From the NCBI GenBank assembly GCA_963995505.1, contig OZ023198.1, forward strand, positions 11,151,141-11,215,140: a DNA stretch of 64,000 bases, written 5' to 3'. The DNA comes from Hypericum androsaemum (taxonomy: Eukaryota > Streptophyta > Magnoliopsida > Malpighiales > Hypericaceae). Under the pieces are notes generated by a model. The model was not told the origin of the DNA. It saw only the letters and a list, made by a program, of their open reading frames with translations, and searched no databases. The first letter of the stretch is position 1, and every line of letters begins with the position of its first letter. The translations under genes were made by a program, and so were the position numbers. Positions 50,478 to 64,000 of the stretch are shown here, piece after piece.

Positions 50478-50712
50478 GTTGGATAAGAGAATGTCGGTGT
50501 TAGACTTGAGAGTGGAATGCCAGGATATGGAGAGGTTTGCTGTCATCAATCGTTTTGCTAAGTTCCATGGTAGGGGTCAAGCTGATGCGGCCGAGACCTC
50601 ATCTTCATCCGATGCACCAACAAACTTTCAGAAATACTTTCCCCAGAGATATGTTACTGCTCTGCCGATGCCTAGGAATCTTCCTGACAAGGTACAATGT
50701 CTTTCACTTTGA
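50478..50712 (+). pseudogene. Orphan last exon of the large gene
   Basis: Counterpart of exon 8 (24096-24330), preceded by the same acceptor ('ATGATACAG|G') and followed by the same TGA. It is fully open; I see two amino-acid changes (DLERF to DMERF, PDRVQ to PDKVQ). Exons 1-7 are absent: upstream is only intron 7 DNA back to the duplication edge at 49882. It cannot make the parent protein unless spliced to foreign exons. Confidence 0.9.
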
Positions 50713-52501
50713 TTATTCATTTATTGATTCTGTTTTCTTGCTGAAGAATCTCTGGCATCCCATTATTGTTTGGTCGACGGTTACACAGGGCCCTATAAAA
50801 TCTTTAAGGCTCATGAGTTCGCAGCTCATACTTGCACTTTGCTCATAATAGAATGAAAAGATGAGTGTGTAGGAGATTCGATACTGTCTTGTCCCCTTGA
50901 AAGCACTGGAGGCTGTTACCTTTTTTTAGACCGGCATTGCCACAAGTGAGAAATTTTATCTCATTGTGAACTTCATCAGATGTGATAGCAAGAACTTATG
51001 GTTCTCGTTACCTTTGTCTTTAACTCGAAAATTGAACGCAAGGCCTGCCTTTGCATTGGCATCCAGATCTGTTAAAATGTTAAATCATTTGTATTCCTAC
51101 GGTCAAGGGCATCAATCCTGGGTGTCATTTAATGATCGAAGAGGTTCTCAATGTTTCCTTCTTCGCATTTTGTTTAAATCCTTCCCTAAGGAGAGCATAG
51201 GTTGAAATATATGTTGTTGAAGACAGTGTGGCTCGAAGCCTTCATTTTGACATGAAGTACATTTTCTTGATGCTTATTGTTCGTAGAGTAGTTTATGGCA
51301 AATTGCTCGAGTTTCGCAGAGAACTGTGGATATATGCCTTTCCATATTTCATGGAAATGTAGAACTCTTACAGGGATGATGGTGCAACTTTTTGTGGAAC
51401 TCTTATGTAAATCACTTCAATCTTCTTCTTTATTAAGATGGTTCATATGTAAAGTCACTTTGATGTTCTATTCCAGCCTTTTCTTCTCCCCATCTCCCCT
51501 CCACATTTTCTATGTATCGAAGTTTGTGAATCGATGTACTGCATTTACGTCCTTTGTGTTTATGCAAGGTAATGTTCCATTTATGCTTTAGAGTCTTGTT
51601 TTTCGATTCTATGCGCATCCTACATTGTGTATCGTGGCGCCGTTCGGGGCTCACCTCGTCGATGAGCACGATTTTGGATTCGGATTCGAGAGCTGCATGT
51701 TGAGCAGTTACCTATTTTCTATCAATGTTACAAAATCTGCAACTTGGTTTGCTATTGCCAAGGTCCAATTCCTGATTTGGTAAAACCATGTCAAATACGT
51801 GCATCGCTGAGCTGTACCTGTGATGTATTCATAGTTCAGGAAGTTATACTATGATCTTGAAGGTCTACCCTTCTTCTCATGCAAGTATTTATATTACATT
51901 TCTAAGTTCTATTGTACTTGTGAGTTTTTCTCCATTTATATTACATTGCTGCTGCTGCATCTCTGAACACTTGTTGGATAGAAGATTACATTTTCATAAT
52001 CTTGTTGGGATATGAAAAGGGTTATTTCATTCGAGTTTATATAAATTTTTTTTGTTACAATAGTGTGATGAAGGAGGACATATTCCGAGTTATCGATGAA
52101 ATCGAAAAATTCAAGTTAAGTGTTTTATACGAAGAAAAAAGGCATCCATGAGATTAATTGTGTTCGTGTGGAAGGCTATTATTATGCACTTGAAATATAC
52201 CGCTATTTTTAAGAACCTTTTATTAAACATAACATTACAATACAAAAGTGAAAACTAAGAAGACAAGAGAATATCAGAACTTAAGATGGACCTAGTAAAA
52301 CAAAAGAGCCAAACAGCCTCACTAGTCATTACCAAGGTGAATGAAGTGTTCTAACGTATTCAGATCTCGAGTCTGAATTTTTGGAAATGCAACAGTGTTA
52401 AATACATGTTGAAGTATTTTTACCACTCTTTAAAAATTCTATGGGCTCGAATTTGGATTAGTTGATCCAATGTACTGATCACCAAATAATATATTAAAAA
52501 A
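50713..52501. other. 3' flank of the orphan exon (module R, block B)
   Basis: Matches 24331-26129 nearly base for base. The LTR target site is empty here too (about 51903: 'AAGTTCTATTGTACTTG'). A 45-bp net deletion lies near 51930-51960, and a SINE-like tail near 52440-52470. No gene. Confidence 0.7.
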
Positions 52502-54399
52502 GGAAAAATTACGCTCCAGTCCTCCATGTTTGTTTTATGTGCTCTTGGGCCCTTCTGTTTTGAAAAATTGACTATGTTACTCATCTAGTTTGGAAAAATT
52601 ATACTTTCGGGTCCCTATGCTCTCTTAATGAAATGACCAAAATATCTTTGGAACAAAAAATAAAAAGGAGCTGATATCATCTCTTCTTCTGAATCAAGAA
52701 AAACCATTTCACCTTCCTTCTAACGAACCGTCGCCGGAAAATTCAATTAAAATCAACTTCTAACAATTACAGAGCTTCAATTACAATCAAGCTCGAGCCT
52801 CTTCGCCTCAAACCAAACCTGGGTCGAAGAAAGAGGGGAGAGAGGGTCGAAGCTGGGCATCGTGTTCCTCACCTGGGCCCAATTTTACCTCATCTCCCCC
52901 CAAATCGAGCTTATCGTTCCCTGAAAACCTAATCTAAGAACCCAATTTTATCAGTAACCAATACATCGTCCAACGCCGCCATGGATTCCGTCCAGAACCT
53001 TCAAACAACATCCAATTCGGTGGGTGGAGGAGGTGTCGGAAGTCGTCGGAGTTGTATCAGAGGTTGGGGCTTTTGTCGGGGATGCCGGAAGAGCTCATCG
53101 GGTCGATTGAGGTTCCAATCGAAAACGACGTCGTTCCAGTTCCAATCTCGATTTAACCAATTATTTCCTTTAAACAAGCTTGCAATTGGAGTCATTCTTG
53201 GTAAGAGTTTGATGCGTGGTGCATTAATTTTATTAGCGATTAAGAGTTAATTGGTTACTGGGTTTGGTTAGCCATTGATTGAGAGTTCTGGGTCTTCGTA
53301 TCCTTTTGGTGAAGATGGGTTCCATGTCTGTTGATTTTGTTATATTTTTTTGGGAAAAGTCCACTTTAGTACCCTGTGGTATCGCCTAAAATCACTTTAG
53401 TACTTTGTGGTAAAAAACTGATCAATCGAGTCATACTTATTCCAATTAACATCAAAAAGGTCCTCGGGTAGCTGCCCGGACCTGCCCGAACCTACCCAAA
53501 CCCTGCCCAAACTACGTGGCCAACCACGTCACCAAATTTTGATGACGTGGCGCCACATAGACATCCATCTCCTTCCCTCCTCCTCCTCCTCCTCCGCGTC
53601 CTCCTCCTCCTCCTCCTCTCCGCGTCCTGCTCCTCCTCCTCCTCTACGTCCTGCTCCTCCTCCTCCTCCGTCTCCTCCTCCTCTCCACGTGGCGCCACGT
53701 CATCAAAATTTGGTGACGTGGCTGGCCACGTAGTTCAGGCAGGGTTCGGGGTAGGTTCGGGCAGGTCCGGGCAGCTGCCCGAGGACCTTTTTGACATTAA
53801 TTGGAATAAGTATGACTCGATTGATCGGTTTTTTACCATAGGGTACTAAAGTGATTTTAGGTGATACCACAGAGTACTAAAGTGATTTTAGGTGATACCA
53901 CAGGGTACTAAAGTGGACTTTTCCCTTTTTTTTGTTGATTTTGTTGGTGAAGATGGGTTTTTGGCCTGAGTAATTATTGTCCGGCTACCGGATAGAAGGA
54001 GATGATGTCAGCTGCCCGAGGACTTTTTTGATATTAATTGGAATAAGTATGACTCGATTGATCGATTTTTTACCATAGGGTACTAAAGTGATTTTAGGTG
54101 ATACCACAGGGTACTAAAGTATACTTTTCCCTTTTTTTTTGATTTTGTTGGTGAAGATGGGTTTTTGGCCTGAGTAATTTTTGTCCGGCTACCGGATAGA
54201 AGGAGATGATGTCAGCAATTTTTTTATTTTTTTGTTTTAAGGGTATTTTTGTCATTTTAATGAAAAAAAGAAAAAATTTATTAAAGGATCCGAAAGTATA
54301 ATTTTTCTAAACTAGAAGAATAACATAATCAATTTTTCAAAATAGAAAAGCTCGAGGGCACATAAAAACAAACATGGAATACTGAAGCATAATTTTCCC
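52502..54399. mobile_element. Pack-MULE-like element with captured gene fragment (copy B)
   Basis: Counterpart of 26130-28062 with the same long TIRs (left start 'GGAAAAATTACGCTCC') and an identical 89-codon open frame at 52981-53250. It holds one foldback MITE and one chimeric unit, i.e. the simpler state. Confidence 0.7.
53352..53925. mobile_element. Foldback MITE (copy B)
   Basis: Same 574-bp length as copy A1, same ends (GGGAAAAGTCC and GGACTTTTCCC), arms and TCC-rich loop. Inserted before the A/B duplication. Confidence 0.85.
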
Positions 54400-54793
54400 A
54401 AAAAATATTAAGCATCGACCTACATACAAGATACAAGATATAGCTGACAATCTACCTCTTTCTTTTAGGATCTCAATTTTTAATAATTTGCTTAGGGAGA
54501 GGTCAGCGGCCGTTTTAGAGTACTTGATGAAAAAAAAAATTTCGTTTAATTTGTAGTAATTCATCTTTTATTACTAGTCTATTTTGACTTATTGAACTTG
54601 CACCCTACTTGTCTCTTGATATCTGAGTATTTTTTTATGCTTGAACTGACTAATCTAAATTTGAATTAGGTGTCAAAGTTATTCCAACACTTATTTAACA
54701 CTGTTGTGTTTTCAATAATTCGAATTCTATTTATGTTAATGATTGATCTAAGTATTTATTAGTGGATAAATACAAGGATGAAGACGATATACT

Positions 54794-56270
54794 CGAGACT
54801 CCCATGTCAACTCTACATATGAAATCACTAAACTAAATGAACCAGGCAAACTGAGTGCCGCAGCAAAAGAACGACCTTTACTAACCAACTGAGCTCCAGT
54901 AGAGGCTTTGCGTTGAATCTCCTGAGGAGGGTTATGTCCCTAGTTTCCGCCTCTACGAACTTTGCCTTGGTCACGAATAAACGTTTATTTTCCACCCTTG
55001 TTCTGTTAATCTCGAGAATTAACGACTCTAATTCTTCTTGGAGAAAAACTCAGAAGAAACTAAATTTTGAATTCTTCTTAGACCTCTTAAGAACAACATA
55101 AGCATCCACCACCAGGCAGTGTTACTTGAAGAACTCGCGAAGAGTGCCGAACGACCACCGAGGGGGGAGGTTATCAACAAAGACAGTTGTAAGGGACACA
55201 ATGGATGAACGTTATAGTTTAAGTGATCACGCATTCGAGTTTGCAAATGTAACGGTGTTAAATACTGAAGGAGAATTTTGTCACCTTTCAAAGATCTCAT
55301 CAATCTCGAATCTAAATTAGTTAGTCCAATGAATCAATATAGCATGTGGTTAAAAATGACGTGTCTTAGAGGGGCCGAATTTAGTACGGGATGGGCTTCC
55401 CCGTACCATCCGTTAAAAGGCCAAATTGGTCAAATGGGAGAGGGACGCTTGCTTTTTTGTGTGTGTGTTTGTTAATATCGTAATCGGACATGCCATTTGT
55501 CATACTTGGACATACCATTAGTCATAGTCGGGTATGCCATTTTAATATAACCGAGTATGCCATTTAATTAATTAATTATTTTATTATAATTTTTATTAAA
55601 TATTAGCCGGGCATGTCATTTTAACATAATCGGATATGCTATTTAATTTATCATAAATTTTATTAAATATTAAACGGGCATGCCATTAGACATAGCCCCG
55701 GGCATGCCATTTTAATATAACCGGCATGCCATTTTTTCGTAACCGGGCATACCATTTTTTTTGTAGCCAGGTCTGCGATTCGGTCAGTACCAGGCATACC
55801 ATTTTAATATAATTGGGCGTATCATTTTATTGTAATCGGGCATGTCATTTTAACATAACCGGGCATGTCATTTTATAGTAACTGGACATGCCATTTAGAC
55901 ATAAACGAGTATGCCGTTATATCGTAACCGGTATGCCATTTTATCATAACCGGAATAGGTAGATTAAATTTCCCAATTAAGTACTAACAAAAAAAATCCA
56001 ATGGCACAATTAATTGCTACAAAAGAAATTAATTACGATCAAATAATTAATTTTTAGGCAAATAGTGACACGTAATAAATTAATCAATTAATTTTACAAA
56101 AAAAATCAATTATCATTGAGACACATAATAAGGATTAATTGTAATAAATTACAATTGCCATGCCAATGAGAATAGAAAACGAAGGGACAAGTAATAAATT
56201 AATCAATTAATTAATACACATGGGTGAGAGAAAGGACATTAATATTAAATGCATGTCAAGTGACACGGGG
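54794..56270. repeat. Module S, copy 2 (block B), with GGCATGCC minisatellite at 55476-55950
   Basis: Very close to 30237-31712, including the (TG)n run and the minisatellite with nearly the same unit order as array 1, and so more alike to it than to array 3. No gene. Confidence 0.85.
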
Positions 56271-56909
56271 CTCAAGGGACTTTGTTGCATGAGGACGAAG
56301 ACAATGTCCTCTGGACGCACATGTCAACTCTACAAATGAATTCGATGTTTAAAACTCGTTTGGTAATGTGATCTAAATTCATCTGATTTTTTTGGAAAAA
56401 AATAATTTACATAGTTTTATTAGATTGAAAGTAATTAAATTAAAATTATCTTACTTATTTAAAATTTTCAGAAGTAAGATGATATTTAGATTATTTGAAT
56501 TTAATGCTATTATAATTAATAATATAAATATATATTTTTAAAATTACGATATGATTGATTGATTTTGGGTTCAAATTTTTACATTTGTAAAGGTTCAATG
56601 CGAGAATCACTCCTAAAATAAGGCTCGAAAATGCTCGACTCGAATACAACGGTTCGATTTGAACAGTCCAACTCGATAATTCTGATAATCGGAAAGCTAA
56701 CCGTGACTACGGTTCACGGAATCGTTCCAAAGCCATACCAATTCAAAAAATTTATTCAAATCAAATTTATATTAGTTGGCCCATTAGAAAATCCATACCA
56801 ACCACTTTCTAAATCTGTCGTGTATCATTCTAATAAAAAACGTGAAGCCCTATTTATTATAGCTTAATCATTACTATATATCACTCGTTTATGTGCTGTT
56901 TTTTGTCTT

Positions 56910-57624
56910 ATTTTCCATTTCCTTCGCTAGTTGGGCACAGGCTCGTGTTAACAACACAACTTACACCGCGAGATCTTTTTGATGATGATACTCGGGACAA
57001 GGTTCAATTATTAACCTGTTCAGGCCTTGAGGACTGGCTCAACTTATATGCTTTTCCATATTTCATGGAAATGTAGAACTCTTGCAGGGATGATCGTGCA
57101 ACTTTTTGTCGAACTCTTATGTAAATCACTTCAATCTTCTTCTTTATTAAGATGGTTCATATGTAAAGTCACTTTGATGTTCTATTCCAGCCTTTTCTTC
57201 TCCCCATCTCCCCTCTGCATTTTCTATGTATCGAAGTTTGTGAATCGATGTACTGCATTTACGTCCTTTGTGTTTATGCAAGGTAATGTTCCATTTATGC
57301 TTTAGAGTCTTGTTTTTCGATTCTATGCGCATGCTACATTGTGTATCGCGGTGCCGTTCGGGGCTCACCTCGTTGATGAGCACGATTTTGGATTCGGATT
57401 TGAGAGCTGCATGTTGAGCAGTTACCTATTTTCTATCAATGTTACAAAATCTGCTACTTGGTTTGCTATCGCCAAGGTCCAATTCCTGATTTGGTAAAAC
57501 CATGTCAAATACGTGCATCGCTGAGCTGTACCTGTGATGTATTCATAGTTCAGGAAGTTATACTATGATTTTGAAGGTCTACCCTTTTTCTCATGCAAGT
57601 ATTTATATTACATTTCTAAGTTCT
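56910..57624 (+). pseudogene. Shortened copy of the chimeric gene fragment plus 3' flank (block B)
   Basis: Exon 6 scrap ('LVLTTQL', missing the following 'MQLLLHPP'), the same unusual joint 'GATGATGATACTCGGGAC' as at 46134, intron 7 scrap, then directly the 3' flank at 'CAACTTATATGCTTTTCC'. The shared joint shows common descent with the fragment at 46063-46280. Exon 8 DNA is gone. Confidence 0.8.
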
Positions 57625-59762
57625 TGTTGAGGTACAAAATAATCTCCGACATTGGATACACGTCTCGAGTTTTATGGTGTACCAAGATCGTCTCCGATCA
57701 CTTGGTTAGAAAAACTCGGCCTTCGGTCCTGAGTGTGTAGAGGACGGCTGGTCTCTATGAGGATGGTCGCTCACCATGAGGACGGTCGGGTCTCAACTCT
57801 ATTAGACTTTGGTAGATCAACCATATCTTTTAACTCGAATATTAGATTGAGTTGATCCTTCAAAATTAGAAAGATAAGATAAAGATCTACAACTTTGTAG
57901 TTAATGACTTTTTCAGATTCCGAGCGGAAGAGTGCCAAAAATCTATTTCAAGCCGAGTTCACTTAGAGGAGGCGGATTGTTCCACTCCCAAGGGGGTAGG
58001 CGGATTGTTCCACCTCCAAGGGAGTGGGCGGATCGTTCCACTTCCAAAAGGAGTAGGCGGATCGTTCCACTTCAAAAAGGGTAGGCGGATTGTCCTGACT
58101 CATGGTCTTGCTCTTCCATTTGGTCGTTATCACCCGGAGAGCCCGACAAGTCCACCTACCCGATCGCATGGTTCAACTCGTCCGGATAGTTCAATTCATC
58201 CATTTACCTCAAGGCCACTTGCTTGCATCTGCCTTCTTTATCGTTCGCCCTCGTTGAAGGCTTCCGCCTACGTTGAAAGCATCCGCCCGCATTGAAAGTG
58301 TTCGCCTATGTTGAAGGCATCCGCCTGCATTGAAGGCGTCCGCCTTCTTTTTCATCCGCCCATGTTGAAGGCGTCCGCCTTCTTTGTCATCCATCTACCT
58401 TCATTGATGTCTGGGTGGGTGCCTTATCCCCACGTCCGGGTATCCGAGTTGGATGCCTCGACCCGTGGAGTGATATGTCTGGGTTGGACGCCTTGGCCCA
58501 AGAAGCGGGATGTCCGGGTGGACTCCTCTACCCGTGAAGTGGGATGTCTGGGTTGGACGCCTTGGCCCGAGAAGCGGTATGTATGGGTGGATGTCTTGGC
58601 CCATGAAGTAGAATATCCGGGTTGGATGCCTAAGCCCGAGAAGTGGGATGTCCGAGTTAGACGCCTTGATCCGAAAAGTGGGATGTCCGGGTTGGATGCC
58701 TTGGCCTTTGAAGCGGATGCCCGGGTGAGCGCCTCGGCCCTTGAAGCGGATGTCCGAGTGGGCACCATCCCGCTTTAAACTTGGTAGTGGGTGCCGTCCC
58801 ACTTTGAGCTTGGTGGTAGGCATCCTCCCATTTTGGGTTTGGTAATGGCCACCGTCCCGCTTTAAGCTTGGCAGAAGGCGTCCTCCCGCTTTGGGCTTGG
58901 TAGTGGGCGCCGTCCTATTTTGGACCTGGCGGTAGGCATCCTCCCGCTTTGGACTTGGTAGTGGGTGCCGTCCTACTTTGGACTTAGAAGTGGCATGCCG
59001 TATTGGTAAAAGTTCGCTTTGGCTCTCAAGACGGGATGCCCGGGAGGGCACTTAGGCCCTCAAAGCGGGAAGTTTGGGAGGGTGCTTTGGCCCTCAAGGC
59101 GGGAGCCCGAGAGGACACTTTGGCCCATATGGTGGGAGCCCGATAGGGCGCTTTGGGCTTTTCAGGAGGTAGCCCGGATGAGTGCTTTGGAGTTGCTTTG
59201 GACAATGTCGGGTTTGGAATGATATTTCATAGAAGGTTCGAGAAGGTCAAGTCGGTCTACATTTTCCTAAGTTGAGCCGGGTTCCTATTTTGGTGGTGGC
59301 TTTCTTATTCGATGTCGGGTTACTTGGCTGGCACAGCTTCTTTTAAGGCCGAGTTTTCTAATGTTTAGACGACGGTCTAGAACTTTCCTATATCAAGCCG
59401 GGCAAAATCTCTCCGTATTGGTGACGGTCACAAATTGACGGATCTTGCAGAATTTAGTCTTTATTGGGGTGGATCTCTCGTGATCGAATTTCGGGACCAA
59501 GATCTTCGAGAAATAAAGGCGGCTTAGGATTTCCTACTTTGAGGACGGGAGGCTAGGTCAAAGCATCTTATATAAAGAGGGCTCGGGAAGAGGAGACGAC
59601 ATCACCAACACAACACAACTACTCTTTACTATCTTGTTGCTTTTCCTTTCCGTAGCCCGTAGCTCGTAGGCTAGTGTAGCCTAATCTTAGTATAAATTAG
59701 ACCGACCTTGGGACGACCACTCCAGTTCTGTCTCAGGTTCTTGTTCTCTTTTCCTCGCAACA
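57625..59762 (+). mobile_element. Solo LTR (copy B), with the same internal minisatellites
   Basis: Counterpart of 32322-34499: TGTTGAGG...CGCAACA, flanked by GTTCT and GTTCA exactly as in block A, so the insertion and the single change in the target duplication predate the block duplication. About 40 bp shorter, mainly one lost unit near 57741. Confidence 0.85.
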
Positions 59763-60557
59763 GTTCAGTTGTACTTGTGAGTTTTTCTCCATTGATTTGA
59801 AATGAGGGAATAAGAACAGCCATCTCATCAGTTTTGGTGCTGCTCCTCCATCTCTTAACACTGGTTGGATAGAAGATTACATTTACGTCCTTTGAGTTTA
59901 TGCAAGGTAAGCTTTTGTTTATACTTTTGACTCTTGTTCTTCGATTTTATGCTCATCTTACATTGTGTACCATGTTATTTGGGGCTTTCCCCGTCGATGA
60001 GCACGATTTTGGCTTCGGATTTGAGGAAGTTATATTATAATCCTGTTGGCTTGAAGGTCGGCCCTCCTTCTCGTCATGCAAGTATTTAGTTGACATTTCT
60101 AAGGTCTATTGTGCTTTGTCAACTTCTCTCCGTTGATTTGAAATGAGGGAATACGAGCTAAAGATTACATTTACATAAGCTTTTGTTCGGATCGGAAAAG
60201 GGTTATTCTATTCGATTTTATGTAATTTTGTTAGGTTACCAGAGTGTCACGTCGTCCGAGATTTCGATGAAATTAAAAAAATTAAAGTAAAGAATCATAA
60301 AATAAGAAGAAGGGCACTCATCAGATTAATTGTGTTCGTAGGAACGGCATTTTACACATTACATAGTGGCAAGTCAACGGTGAACTGACAAATCTGCTTA
60401 CAAGGACCTTAAAGTTTTATTTCATAAACTAGAAGACTACAAACTAATAATTAAACATTAGAGACCAGAAAGGATAATTTTTCGAACATCAGAGATCTGA
60501 TCATAATTTATCCTTGCAGTTATTAACACACTTTCACAACATGGATTAATGTAAATC

Positions 60558-64000
<3,443 letters not shown>

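Overview
The window is nuclear DNA of a flowering plant, most likely a eudicot. Genes are split by GT-AG introns, intergenic DNA is AT-rich, the protein families are plant ones (F-box/FBA, VIP4/LEO1, cytokinin dehydrogenase, a plant-only Gln/Ser-rich 'dentin sialophosphoprotein-like' family), and plant transposons are present (Cassandra-type 5S-derived LTR, hAT MITE, Pack-MULE-like element, compact Copia). I cannot name the species.

Left third (1-25 kb), gene-bearing. Plus-strand 3' part of an F-box-type gene (3-818, cut by the window edge). Minus-strand VIP4/LEO1 gene of the Paf1 complex (3009-10309), reconstructed here as 11 exons and 623 codons; its 3.4-kb last intron carries a tandem array. 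A gene-free stretch with transposon remnants (10.3-15.8 kb). Then a large plus-strand gene of 8 coding exons and 1808 codons (17204-24330), with a leader intron and a hAT MITE just upstream.

Right two thirds (23.5-64 kb), a segmental-duplication landscape. Block A (23495 to about 39.2 kb) and block B (49882 to beyond the window end) are near-identical colinear copies about 25-26 kb apart. Each carries, in order: the last exon and 3' flank of the large gene, a Pack-MULE-like element with a nested foldback MITE, a minisatellite block, a duplicated 3' flank holding a 2.1-kb solo LTR, and a minus-strand cytokinin dehydrogenase (CKX) gene. The block A CKX is intact (5 exons, 518 aa). The block B CKX has a one-base deletion in exon 1 that shifts the frame, and it also runs off the window. 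Between them (41.6-49.9 kb) lies a third, partial and older-looking copy of the minisatellite block and gene 3' end, interrupted by a compact 2.0-kb Copia element with intact ends.

No operon-like logic applies. VIP4 acts in transcription elongation and chromatin marking, CKX degrades cytokinin in the secretory pathway or apoplast, and the large Q/S-rich protein is of unknown function. The main story is structural: repeated duplication of a gene 3' end together with CKX, followed by deletion, transposon capture, microhomology-mediated amplification and pseudogenisation.
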